Below, in pieces: positions 6,780 to 14,683 of a stretch of 18,097 nt of DNA. The stretch comes from Bacilli bacterium (lineage in GTDB: Bacteria > Bacillota_I > Bacilli_A > RF39 > UBA660). The stretch's first letter is position 1, and each line of letters opens with the position of its first letter. The position numbers were made by a program, and so were the translations under genes. The stretch is from assembly GCA_029004695.1 (NCBI GenBank), contig JAQVZB010000018.1, forward strand, positions 1 through 18,097, given 5' to 3'. The notes under the pieces are model-generated. The model was not told the DNA's origin and made no database searches. It saw only the letters and a program-made list of their open reading frames with translations.

Positions 6780-8204
6780 GTGAAAAACAAAAAGAGTAAA
6801 AAAAACAGTGTCTTATTTTATAAAATTTTATCATTTATTTTAATTGTTATTAGTGTCTTTGCTTTTAGCATATTATTATATTTTGAAGTATTACCTATGA
6901 ATTATTTGATTCCAATTATTATAATATTTGGTATTTTAATATTTATAATAAGTTATAAATTAAATAAAAAAACGACTTTATTTACTAAATTAATAATGTC
7001 TTTATTTAGTATTATTCTTATCTTTATTGAATCTTGTGGTATCTTTTACGCAATTGGAACAATTGATTTCTTAAACAAAATATTTGATACGGGATATCGA
7101 GTCGAAGTTTATAATTTATATGTTTTAAAAGATAGTAATTATAATAATATAAAAGATTTAAAAGCTAAAAATATTAGTTTTTATAAACAAGATAATAAAT
7201 CATATAAAGATGCTACTTCTAAATTAAAAAATAAATTAACTTATCAAGAAGTATTAATAGATAGCATTTCTCAAGGTGTTGATAATTTAATTAATAAAGA
7301 AAGTGATGCATTATTTATAAGTGAAACATTAATGGATATTTATCAAGAAGACCATCATGATCAATATAACAATTTAAAAATTATTGATTCAATTACTGTG
7401 TTATCTAAAAGTGAAAAATCTTTTAAAAGTGTAAATGTTACTAAAAAACCATTCGTTTTATATTTAAGCGGATCAGATTTAACTGGTAAAATAGAAAAAG
7501 TATCGCGTAGTGATGTTAATATCATTGCGGTTGTGAATCCTCAAAATGGTAAAGTTCTCTTAATAAATACTCCTCGAGATTATTATGTGACTTTAGCAAC
7601 TAAAAATGCTAAAGATAAATTAACTCATGCTGGTATTTATGGGATTGAAGAATCCGCTTTAACTTTAGGTAAATTATATCAAATAGATATTAATTATTAT
7701 GCTAGGGTTAATTTCACTTCTTTTGTCAAGATAATTGATAATTTAAATGGTATAACCGTTAGTTCTAAATATGCCTTTAGTTATGATGGCTATTCATTTA
7801 GAAAAGGATTAAATGAATTAACGGGAGCTAAAGCACTTGCCTTTAGTCGTGGCAGGTCAATGTTACCTCAAGGTGATTTAAGTAGAGGAGAAAATCAACA
7901 AGCAGTTATAACGGGAATAATTAATAAATTATCTGATAAAAAAGTTTTAATTAAATACAATACTTTATTAAATTCTCTTAAAAGTGGAGTGATGACTAAT
8001 ATTGATAAAAATATGATAACTAAAATTGTTAATATGCAACTTAAAGAAAATATAAAATGGAAAGTTGAAACCTATAATGTAACTGGAACTAATTCATCTA
8101 ATACAACTTATAGTACGGGAAATAGTAAAGTATATGTTATGGAACCTGATTTAGATAAATTAAATGAAGCTAAAATTAAAATTAATGATTTAATGCAAAA
8201 TTAA
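6780..8204 (+). CDS. LCP (LytR-CpsA-Psr) family cell-wall glycopolymer ligase
   Basis: From the GTG the product has 474 residues. Three membrane helices (about 14-34, 41-60 and 72-94) precede an outside segment (about 107-215) that looks like a small solute-binding-type domain. The LCP catalytic domain occupies about 225-400. LCP hallmarks visible are Arg243 in SRSDVN, the PRD at 265-267, KLTHAGIYG (280-288), NFTSFVKIID, the GLNELTGAKALAFSRGR stretch, and GDLSRGENQQ with Arg369. These enzymes transfer lipid-linked polymers (teichoic acids or capsule) to peptidoglycan at the outer membrane face. I chose the GTG over the upstream ATG at 6741 because of AAGGAGA and because the ATG lies in the promoter. 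Single-gene unit ending in a strong hairpin. Confidence 0.88.
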   Translation: MKNKKSKKNSVLFYKILSFILIVISVFAFSILLYFEVLPMNYLIPIIIIFGILIFIISYKLNKKTTLFTKLIMSLFSIILIFIESCGIFYAIGTIDFLNKIFDTGYRVEVYNLYVLKDSNYNNIKDLKAKNISFYKQDNKSYKDATSKLKNKLTYQEVLIDSISQGVDNLINKESDALFISETLMDIYQEDHHDQYNNLKIIDSITVLSKSEKSFKSVNVTKKPFVLYLSGSDLTGKIEKVSRSDVNIIAVVNPQNGKVLLINTPRDYYVTLATKNAKDKLTHAGIYGIEESALTLGKLYQIDINYYARVNFTSFVKIIDNLNGITVSSKYAFSYDGYSFRKGLNELTGAKALAFSRGRSMLPQGDLSRGENQQAVITGIINKLSDKKVLIKYNTLLNSLKSGVMTNIDKNMITKIVNMQLKENIKWKVETYNVTGTNSSNTTYSTGNSKVYVMEPDLDKLNEAKIKINDLMQN

Positions 8205-8213
8205 ATCTTTTTT
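8187..8213 (+). terminator. Terminator overlapping the LCP stop codon
   Basis: GATTTAAT (8187-8194) pairs perfectly with ATTAAATC (8200-8207) across GCAAA and is followed by six T. The stop codon (8202-8204) is in the descending arm. Confidence 0.75.
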
Positions 8214-8263
8214 GATAAAATCTTTTTCAAAAAGTATGATAATATGACAAGTACTATTATTTA

Positions 8264-8292
8264 TTGCAATAGAAAAATATTTATTATATAAT
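8264..8292 (+). promoter_or_regulatory. Promoter of the large surface-protein operon
   Basis: TTGCAA (8264-8269) and TATAAT (8287-8292) are spaced by 17 bases. A strong AGGAGG (8319-8324) follows 12 bases before the 8337 start. Confidence 0.75.
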
Positions 8293-8336
8293 TAATTTAT
8301 ATATAGTAAGTAAGTGATAGGAGGAATTATTTATAA

Positions 8337-11288
8337 ATGAAAAAAATATCCGGACAAATTATGTTAATAATAGTTATTTCAGGTTTATTCTTTTTGGGTG
8401 GAATGATTATATCAAATCTTAAAACAGATGATTTATCTAAAGAGTATAATACCGGAATATCAGAAGAAAAAGGAATTAAATCAAATAAAGATAATGAATA
8501 TATGGCATATAAACCTACAGAATATGGTCCAATAGGAACTAGATATATCGTAAAAGAAGGAAATGCTAATTTATCATGTGGAAAATCAGTTTGGGTTATA
8601 TCTTGTAATAAAACTGAATGTGATGTAGAGTATGAAACTAAAAGCTTTATAATAGCTAGAGATTATTTAACTGATGTTAAACCTACAACAGATCAATGTT
8701 CTAATAGTGCTCCAAAAGATTCTGGCAGCATTCCTGGTGTAAGATGGGTCGGAGCTGGATTAAATTCAATCCCATGTGGAGCTCAAGTATACGTTAATTC
8801 GTGTAATTTAGAATCATGTGTAGTTATATATAATAATAAAGAATATTATTTACCTCGGGCAGAATTACGTACTGCTAAACCAACCTCTGAATGTTCTAGT
8901 GGAGGAAGTGTAATTACTACAAAAAAGTCATCTAGTGGTGGATTAGCTCCTGTTGTAGTACCAGTACAAGAACCTATCTTAACTAATTATATAGATGATT
9001 ATAGATATGTAGGAAATTATGATAATCCATCTGTAGGATACAAATTATCTTGTGGAGATAAAGTATATATAACAACTTGTGCTGATGATACATCTGAAGC
9101 TTATTGTATTGTTACTAAAGTAAATGGTGCATCTATAAGTAATACTAAAGTAGTAAGAGGAGCATTGCGTACAAGTAATTCATTTGCTGAATGTGGTGCG
9201 GTAACAAGGTATTCTTTAGGAGCAACTTTTTATATCAATAGTGCTTTAACAATCGGAAAATCAACTATGACATGTGGAGATGAAGTCACATTTGTAAAGC
9301 CTATAGAAGAAGCATGTTTATCTAATGAATATTGTGAAGTAAAATATAAAGGAGATCTTATTTATGTCGAGCGAGCAAAACTTGGTGTTGATAAGCCTTC
9401 TAGTAGTGTTTGTAACTTAGAAGCAGAAGAAACTCCTAAAGATGTTATTGAAGAAGAAGATTGTAAAACATCAAAGCCTTTATTTAAACAAAAAAGTAAT
9501 GAAGAGCAACAATTAAAAATTTGCTATAATAAGAAGAAATCAAAAGAGGTAGCTATTGAAGAAAATGATGATGAAATATTTACTTGTGATAAAGGATACC
9601 ATCGATATAAAAAAGAAGTATCTAAACACAATACATGTAATAAGGCAAGTAATGGCGAAGTATGTTCTAAAGTATTTAGTTATAGTTGTGCTTCCGTTTT
9701 AAGACCTACTCTTGAAGGAAACGGAAGTTTAGTTGAATTTAATGGAAAAGGTAGTTTGACTATTAAAGGAAAAGATAGTTTAACTAATACTGGTTTAAAA
9801 GGTTATTTTATTTATACTGATCAAACTCCAACCTCAAGTTCAAAATCAATACCTTTTACTAACAATAATTATGAAGTATCAATTCCTAATGTTAATCCAG
9901 GTACCTATTTTGTTTCCGTTATGACTAATGATAATGCTATTAGTTATCCTCTAACATTGTCGGTTCATGATGATGAAATTACTACGACAGCTGATATAAT
10001 TTTAGCTAGTCCGGATAAAAAAACCAATTATAACGTTACATCGCTTGAAAAAGGTAAAATAGGTTATGAATCAAATATTACTTCTAGTGATTATGTAAAA
10101 TTATCTAATCAATTAAATAATGACTCTATTTTAGCTTCTGGATTTGATTTATTTACAACCGGTTATGAAGTTACTGTCGAAGCTGATCAAATCGCGGTCT
10201 ATGCAACTTTAAAAAGTACTGATGCATCTTATGTTGAAGGTTATGGTAGTAGAACAGTTGATTTAAATTATGGCCGAAATGTTATTTTAGTTAAAATAAT
10301 AAATAATAAAGGTCGAGAAAGAACTTATACTTTCATTGTTAATCGTACTGATACAAGAAAAAATGAAAATGTTCTTTCTGATTTAACAACTAGTGTAGGT
10401 AAGATTAATTTTGATCCATATGTATCTGATTATACGATTTCAGTACCTAAAAATGCTACAAGCGTTACTATTAATGGAACATTATCAAGTAGTACTGCGG
10501 CATTTGTTAAAGGTTATGAACCTAGAGTAGTAAATTTAGATAATGATATAACATCAGCATTAATTAAAACAATAAGTGAAGCGGGAATTATAAGAAATTA
10601 TATTTTAACCTTTGTTAAAACTGGCGCTGTTATGGAGCAAAACTATGAAAATAGTGTTTATTTAAGTTCGTTATCTGTACATGGAGTTGAAATCTATTTT
10701 GATAAAGAGAATGTTAGTTATACTGCGTCAGTTGGTTATGAAGTAGAAAATTTAGCAGTATATGCTTTTCCGGAAAGCCCAAATGCGATAGTAGATGTGA
10801 GAGGTAATATAGGTTTGCAAGTCGGGCCTAATAAATTAGAAGTTTTAGTTACTAATGGTTCTTTAAGTAAAATGTATAATATATTTATTAATCGTAAAGA
10901 AGATGGATTACAAGTATCTAGTAATACGAAATTAGAAACATTAACGGTTAAAGATTATGATTTATTATTTAATCCTGATGTTGAGGATTATTCGATAAAA
11001 ATTAAAAGAGAGAGAACTTTATTGTTAACAGCTACACCTCAAAGCGATCGTTCAGAAGTATATATGTATGGTAATAATGATTTAACTGCTTATAGTACAA
11101 TTAGAATAAAAGTTATTGCTGAAAACGGTGATACTGGATTATATTCTGTAGATATTATTAAAGATTTATACGATAAACAACTTGAAACGACAGCAGCTAT
11201 TGTTGGAGGTATTATAATCTTCGGAGCGGCTATAATAATAATAGTCAGAAAAAAACGTAAATCTATAAAAGATTATATAGAAGTGTAA
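8337..11288 (+). CDS. Large cysteine-rich surface protein with cadherin-like beta-sandwich repeats
   Basis: This 983-residue protein has an N-terminal hydrophobic helix (about 8-27, signal anchor or signal peptide) and a C-terminal helix (about 953-970) followed by a basic tail. Residues 66-361 hold four copies of a module with four cysteines each. Residues 376-451 add six more cysteines. Residues 590-942 contain about four repeats of the PF12733-type cadherin-like beta sandwich. Each has the L-x-L-x-V...F-x-P-x-V-x-x-Y opening (for example INFDPYVSDYTISV) and an I/V-x-N-x-G/A...Y-x-I/V ending. The whole ectodomain should face outside and could be disulfide-bonded. I know no named protein with this exact order; a role in adhesion or as a scaffold of the adjacent apparatus is inference. 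The next gene starts 12 bases on. Confidence 0.8.
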   Translation: MKKISGQIMLIIVISGLFFLGGMIISNLKTDDLSKEYNTGISEEKGIKSNKDNEYMAYKPTEYGPIGTRYIVKEGNANLSCGKSVWVISCNKTECDVEYETKSFIIARDYLTDVKPTTDQCSNSAPKDSGSIPGVRWVGAGLNSIPCGAQVYVNSCNLESCVVIYNNKEYYLPRAELRTAKPTSECSSGGSVITTKKSSSGGLAPVVVPVQEPILTNYIDDYRYVGNYDNPSVGYKLSCGDKVYITTCADDTSEAYCIVTKVNGASISNTKVVRGALRTSNSFAECGAVTRYSLGATFYINSALTIGKSTMTCGDEVTFVKPIEEACLSNEYCEVKYKGDLIYVERAKLGVDKPSSSVCNLEAEETPKDVIEEEDCKTSKPLFKQKSNEEQQLKICYNKKKSKEVAIEENDDEIFTCDKGYHRYKKEVSKHNTCNKASNGEVCSKVFSYSCASVLRPTLEGNGSLVEFNGKGSLTIKGKDSLTNTGLKGYFIYTDQTPTSSSKSIPFTNNNYEVSIPNVNPGTYFVSVMTNDNAISYPLTLSVHDDEITTTADIILASPDKKTNYNVTSLEKGKIGYESNITSSDYVKLSNQLNNDSILASGFDLFTTGYEVTVEADQIAVYATLKSTDASYVEGYGSRTVDLNYGRNVILVKIINNKGRERTYTFIVNRTDTRKNENVLSDLTTSVGKINFDPYVSDYTISVPKNATSVTINGTLSSSTAAFVKGYEPRVVNLDNDITSALIKTISEAGIIRNYILTFVKTGAVMEQNYENSVYLSSLSVHGVEIYFDKENVSYTASVGYEVENLAVYAFPESPNAIVDVRGNIGLQVGPNKLEVLVTNGSLSKMYNIFINRKEDGLQVSSNTKLETLTVKDYDLLFNPDVEDYSIKIKRERTLLLTATPQSDRSEVYMYGNNDLTAYSTIRIKVIAENGDTGLYSVDIIKDLYDKQLETTAAIVGGIIIFGAAIIIIVRKKRKSIKDYIEV
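8532..9419 (+). repeat. Four tandem four-cysteine modules (coding)
   Basis: Within the 8337 protein the modules place cysteines at 81/90/95/121, 147/156/161/186, 239/248/257/286 and 313/327/333/359. Each begins S/P/T-CG-x2-V-x-V/I/F, continues with two close cysteines and a short beta stretch ending in an Arg (R108, R174, R274 and R346), and closes with Cys about 25-29 residues later. The fold resembles SH3-like units in length, but I recognise no database family. Confidence 0.75.
10104..11162 (+). repeat. About four cadherin-like beta-sandwich repeats (coding)
   Basis: Within the 8337 protein the repeats span about residues 590-670, 677-760, 773-853 and 863-942. They share a Tyr in the T/S-x-Y-T/S-x-x-V element and a terminal Y-x-I/F-x-I/V-x-R/K/D strand. 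The same domain type occurs twice in the 12018 gene. Confidence 0.7.
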
Positions 11289-11300
11289 GGAGGAAAATTA

Positions 11301-11921
11301 ATGAAGAAATTTGTTAGTATTTTAATTTTATTAATTTTATCTTTTCCAGTAGTTGTTAAAGCTGCAGTTGATGAAAATACTGATGTTGGTTTATATACGA
11401 CAAGAGCTGAATGTGAAACGGCTTTAGAACAAAATGATGCAACAGCCAATGCGCAAGCTTCTAATGGATTTTATTTAACTTGTTTAGAAGTAACTTGTCA
11501 AAGTAGTGTTGTTAATCATGATGATATAGCTCCTTTTGCATCAAATGTAAATTGTGCTAATGGAAATCCTAATCCTTTTCTTAATATAACTCAATCTGGG
11601 ATAACATTAAGACAAGGTATAGATTCAGGAGATTCATGTTCTACTAATGATCAAGATCTAAATTATTTAGCACCTACTTGGGCTACGGTTTTATATCAAT
11701 ATAATTGTGTTCAAGATAGTGACGGCTTAACATATATATCACCAACTACTCCTAGTACTTCTAATACAAGCACCAGTAATAGTACTAGTACCACTAATGA
11801 TGAAGTAAAAAGTCCAGCAACAGGTATAGATACATATTATATCGCTTTAGGATCAATAGTATTTATATTAAGTATTGGATTATATATAGTAAATAAGAAA
11901 AATTTATTTAAAAAGATTTAA
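11301..11921 (+). CDS. Secreted cysteine-rich protein with SPATG sorting-like signal
   Basis: This 206-residue protein has a signal peptide (1-21, VVVKA before AVDEN) and a six-cysteine domain (38, 61, 66, 85, 113 and 136). A Ser/Thr/Asn-rich stalk (about 147-167) follows, and the C-terminus reads SPATG (171-175), a hydrophobic helix (about 178-196) and KKNLFKK. That tripartite tail is the layout of sortase substrates, with Ser in place of the usual Leu. Simple membrane anchoring is the alternative. Its cysteine domain is paralogous to the start of the 12018 product: both have C-x2-x-TC and an x-CANGN motif. AGGAGG immediately follows the upstream stop, so it is co-translated with the large surface protein. 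No sortase gene is in the window. Confidence 0.7.
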   Translation: MKKFVSILILLILSFPVVVKAAVDENTDVGLYTTRAECETALEQNDATANAQASNGFYLTCLEVTCQSSVVNHDDIAPFASNVNCANGNPNPFLNITQSGITLRQGIDSGDSCSTNDQDLNYLAPTWATVLYQYNCVQDSDGLTYISPTTPSTSNTSTSNSTSTTNDEVKSPATGIDTYYIALGSIVFILSIGLYIVNKKNLFKKI

Positions 11922-11923
11922 AA

Positions 11924-11946
11924 AATAATATATTTATGATATTATT
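11924..11946. other. Perfect AT-only inverted repeat
   Basis: AATAATAT (11924-11931) pairs with ATATTATT (11939-11946) across 7 bases, right after the 11301 gene stop. There is no T tract, so it is more likely an RNA 3' stem or chance than a terminator. Confidence 0.3.
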
Positions 11947-11969
11947 AATATAGGTCTTGATAAAATTTT

Positions 11970-12002
11970 AAAAAGAATATCATTACTTGATATCTTTTTT
12001 TT
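11970..12002 (+). terminator. Terminator of the surface-protein operon
   Basis: AAAAAG-a-ATATCA (11970-11982) pairs with TGATAT-CTTTTT (11988-11999), with one bulged A and a 5-base loop, and more T follow. It lies 15 bases before the next start codon, so it may attenuate rather than isolate the 12018 gene. Confidence 0.6.
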
Positions 12003-12017
12003 GAAAGAGTTGATTTA

Positions 12018-13166
12018 ATGAAAAAAATATTAAATTTATTATTTACTTTCATATTAATTTTTATATTTATGATAAATGGAAAGGCAATTGATTATAATAC
12101 ACCAGTATATAGTGATATGACTTATAGTCAATGTGTTGAATTTCAAGATAGTGCTTTATATACAACGGGAAGTGGTTATTTTGGCCATTGTATTAAAGCA
12201 ACGTGTTATAGTGGAGTATGGAAAACTTATTATTATATAAGTGAAAATATGGTTAGATGCGCAAATGGAAATGATGCTAAATATGTTCAAATTGTTAAAA
12301 CTGGTTGTTCAAATTATGTTGGTAGTTGTACGCCATCTACTAAAGAAAGATATTGTAGTATAATAACATATTACGATTGTAATAAAACTTTATCTGGGAC
12401 ACCTTTTACTACTCCAACTACGCCAACCACATCTCCTTTTGTACCACCTATTACAACTAAAAAAACAACAACTAAAAGACCAATATTTCCTAAGACAACA
12501 CGTCCAACTACGGCTACAACGCCTATTATAAAAAGTAATAATAATTTTATTCAATCTTTAACTATTGAAGATGTAGAATTAGTGTTTAATAAAAATATAA
12601 CTAATTATACAATTCAATTAGATAAAAATATTAATACTTTAAATTTCACGATTGTTTTAGAGGATACAAAAGCAAATTATGAATTAGAAAATAATGAAGA
12701 AATAAATAGGGAAATACCTATTAAAATTACTGTTACTGCTGAAGATGCATCAACCAGAGTATACACTATTAATATAAAAGATAAAGAAGAAATACTTGAT
12801 TCTAATTCAAAATTAAATGATTTAAAAATTCAAGGTTTTAAAATTAAATTTGATCCTAATATTCTAACTTATGATGTTACTATCAAAAAGCAAAACAGTT
12901 TAAATATTAGTGTTAAACCTCAAAGTGAAACATCATCTTACTATATAACTGGTAATCGAAATCTTAAAAATAAAAGTCAAATTACTATTACTGTTAAAGC
13001 TGAAGATGCATCAGAAACAAAATATATTATAAATATTAAAAAAAGTACAAATTTTACAAATATTATTATTGTTATATTAGTTATTGGTATAGCTGGATTT
13101 GTAGGTTTTAAGGTATTCAGAAAAGTAACTACAAAAGAAGTGGAAGCAAGTTATGAATATGAATAG
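12018..13166 (+). CDS. Secreted cysteine-rich protein with Thr/Pro linker and two beta-sandwich domains
   Basis: This 382-residue protein has a signal peptide (1-23) and an eight-cysteine N-terminal domain (39, 58, 63, 81, 97, 104, 113 and 121) related to that of the 11301 gene. A Thr/Pro/Lys-rich linker (about 128-170) resembles wall-spanning stalks. Two cadherin-like beta-sandwich domains (about 173-255 and 261-341) follow, then a C-terminal helix (about 348-365) and an acidic tail. The second sandwich contains KFDPNILTYDVTI, close to the repeats of the 8337 protein. The start is preceded by AAAGAG. Its last 14 bases overlap the start of the first VirB2-like gene in another frame, which ties this surface protein to the apparatus downstream. 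Function is unknown; a displayed adhesin or pilus-associated subunit is inference. Confidence 0.75.
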   Translation: MKKILNLLFTFILIFIFMINGKAIDYNTPVYSDMTYSQCVEFQDSALYTTGSGYFGHCIKATCYSGVWKTYYYISENMVRCANGNDAKYVQIVKTGCSNYVGSCTPSTKERYCSIITYYDCNKTLSGTPFTTPTTPTTSPFVPPITTKKTTTKRPIFPKTTRPTTATTPIIKSNNNFIQSLTIEDVELVFNKNITNYTIQLDKNINTLNFTIVLEDTKANYELENNEEINREIPIKITVTAEDASTRVYTINIKDKEEILDSNSKLNDLKIQGFKIKFDPNILTYDVTIKKQNSLNISVKPQSETSSYYITGNRNLKNKSQITITVKAEDASETKYIINIKKSTNFTNIIIVILVIGIAGFVGFKVFRKVTTKEVEASYEYE

Positions 13167-13836
13167 AATATTATTTATCTTAATAATTATATTTTTTATT
13201 GTTTTTCCAATTTCATTTGTAAATGCTGGTTCAGAGAAAAGATTAACTTCCGTTTGTCAATTAAGCTATAGTGGTACTTATAGTAGTGAAACATGTTCGC
13301 AAGAAATATTAAATAATATGTTAAAGGTTGAATGTCGTAGCGGAGAATTTAAAAGTAATAAGCTTTCTTATACATGTAGTAGCGGTAGTGGAGGAATTCA
13401 AACTGGTACAACTATTAATGAAGCTTGCAACAAAATAAAAAATAAGAATCAAGGAGATTTGTTAGTTCTTGGTGCTAATGATATATGTACATACGAAGAT
13501 GAAAATGTTGGAGAATTTTTTTGTGACGAAGTAGATGTATTAAAAGCATTAAAATTTATTGGATTTATAATATTTTTTCTTAAAATGTTGATTCCATTGA
13601 TAATTGTTGTGATGGCAACATTTGATTATTATAAAGCTGTTATCGCTGATAAAGATGATGCTTTAGTTAAGCAAACTAAAGTATTAATAAGAAGAATTTT
13701 AATTGGTATATTAATATTCTTTATTCCGACAATTGTTGAACTTGGTTTAATGCTAGTAAGCGGGTGGAGTAATATTGAACCAAATTATACAAAATGTGCT
13801 AATTGCTTATTAAATCCAATGTCATGTAATAAATAA
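13153..13836 (+). CDS. VirB2/TrbC-like two-helix protein with cysteine-rich exported N-terminus
   Basis: This 227-residue protein has a signal peptide (about 1-25, FVNA before GSEK) and an exported cysteine-rich part (35, 48, 61, 75, 92, 112 and 124). Two membrane helices (about 134-158 and 178-203) enclose a short loop with YYKAVIADKDDALVKQTK. The hairpin with FFIPTIVE matches the 15787 and 16221 products and resembles VirB2/TrbC pilins, in particular the Mbov_0395-like pilin family of Gram-positive and mycoplasma conjugation systems. The tail is CANCLLNPMSC. The start ATG lies in the upstream gene; a second ATG follows two codons later (13159), and either could be used. It probably encodes a pilin or membrane-ring subunit with an extra extracellular head. 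Confidence 0.65.
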   Translation: MNMNRILFILIIIFFIVFPISFVNAGSEKRLTSVCQLSYSGTYSSETCSQEILNNMLKVECRSGEFKSNKLSYTCSSGSGGIQTGTTINEACNKIKNKNQGDLLVLGANDICTYEDENVGEFFCDEVDVLKALKFIGFIIFFLKMLIPLIIVVMATFDYYKAVIADKDDALVKQTKVLIRRILIGILIFFIPTIVELGLMLVSGWSNIEPNYTKCANCLLNPMSCNK

Positions 13837-13857
13837 AACTTTAGGGTTTTATTTTTT
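13831..13857 (+). terminator. Terminator overlapping the stop of the first VirB2-like gene
   Basis: AAATAAAAC (13831-13839) pairs perfectly with GTTTTATTT (13846-13854) across 6 bases, followed by TTT. The stop codon (13834-13836) is in the ascending arm. Confidence 0.7.
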
Positions 13858-13890
13858 ATTGTTATTTTACAATTATTAAAAATATTTTTA

Positions 13891-13919
13891 TTGTTAATTA
13901 ATAATATATGATGTATAAT
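13891..13919 (+). promoter_or_regulatory. Promoter of the pilin-like/TadZ-like unit
   Basis: TTGTTA (13891-13896) and TATAAT (13914-13919) are spaced by 17 bases. AGGAGG (13931-13936) lies 7 bases before the 13944 start. Confidence 0.75.
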
Positions 13920-13943
13920 CATTATATGATAGGAGGAATTTAA

Positions 13944-14195
13944 ATGAAGGATGCTACAGGTGAATTAAGTATGACTGCTATTGCGGTAGTAGCTATAGCT
14001 GCAATTGGGGTAGTATTTACTACATTGATATGGCCTAATATAAGAGCAGGTATTATTAGAAACACTTATTGTTCACAAGCCTTCAATTGTGAAGGAACAG
14101 GCGAAATGTTAACATGTGATTATGTTGATGAAGATGGAAAGCTAGTTGTTGATGGTGTTACTTGTCCAGCAGAAGATAAGGTTAAACTTAAATGA
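13944..14195 (+). CDS. Small pilin-like single-helix protein
   Basis: This 83-residue product starts MKDATGELSMTAIAVVAIAA. A helix (about 10-31) follows a short polar leader, then comes an exported tail with four cysteines (43, 49, 58 and 74). A Gly-Glu near the start before a long hydrophobic helix recalls type IV or Flp prepilins, but the canonical Glu at +5 is not evident. Processing by a prepilin peptidase is therefore unproven. The strong promoter and AGGAGG suggest high expression, as expected of a major structural subunit. It is followed after 26 bases by the TadE-like gene. The TGA stop shows that TGA is not Trp in this organism. Confidence 0.55.
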   Translation: MKDATGELSMTAIAVVAIAAIGVVFTTLIWPNIRAGIIRNTYCSQAFNCEGTGEMLTCDYVDEDGKLVVDGVTCPAEDKVKLK

Positions 14196-14221
14196 TTGAT
14201 TAATTTAAAGGAATGATATAA

Positions 14222-14671
14222 ATGAGAGAAGCTATTGGTGGAACATGGATTTTTGGAATTGTAATTGTCTTTATTGTCCTATTTAGTAGTTATTTAGCTA
14301 TTTCAGTTAATTATTCTAAAGCTTTTAAAGTTAAAAATGCAATTGTAAGTATGATCGAAAAATATGAAGGCCATGGTGCAGAAGTTCAAGGCTTAATTAT
14401 AAAATATAACAAAGAAGTAGGATATGGTGTTTCAAGTAACTGTGGTACTAGAGGCAAAGGATATGATAATGTTACGACAAATACGGGTATTAGATCTAGA
14501 TATTGCGTAAAATGTACTCAAGCAAATACCTCTAGTGAAAGTAATAGAATGCACAAATCTTATTATAATGTGACTGTATTTTTTAAACTTGACTTACCAA
14601 TAGTTGGGAATATTTTTGTTTTTCCCGTAACAGGGGAAACGAAGCCAGTATATGGATTTTGTCAAATGTAA
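14222..14671 (+). CDS. TadE-like minor pilin / pseudopilin candidate
   Basis: This 149-residue protein has MREAIGGTW, a single helix (about 9-28), then a segment SKAFKVKNAIVSMIEKYEG that fits the amphipathic helix after the TadE/TadF transmembrane segment. An exported domain with cysteines 74, 95, 98 and 147 follows. TadE-type proteins are minor pilins of tight-adherence pili with exactly this layout. The call rests on architecture and on the neighbouring TadZ-like gene rather than on a full domain match. AAGGAA precedes the start. The TadZ-like gene begins 12 bases after its stop, so the genes from 13944 to 15724 probably form one operon. Confidence 0.5.
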   Translation: MREAIGGTWIFGIVIVFIVLFSSYLAISVNYSKAFKVKNAIVSMIEKYEGHGAEVQGLIIKYNKEVGYGVSSNCGTRGKGYDNVTTNTGIRSRYCVKCTQANTSSESNRMHKSYYNVTVFFKLDLPIVGNIFVFPVTGETKPVYGFCQM

Positions 14672-14683
14672 AGTAGATGATTT

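Noticed and set aside
12402..12527. Thr/Pro-coding ACT/CCA-rich stretch as a DNA repeat or CRISPR-like array
   Set aside because: It is a low-complexity linker in the 12018 protein with no regular repeat-spacer units.
13944..14221. Reading TGA as Trp (Mycoplasma code), fusing the pilin-like and TadE-like regions
   Set aside because: Trp is encoded by TGG throughout, the downstream gene has its own ribosome site and start, and genes end cleanly at TGA.
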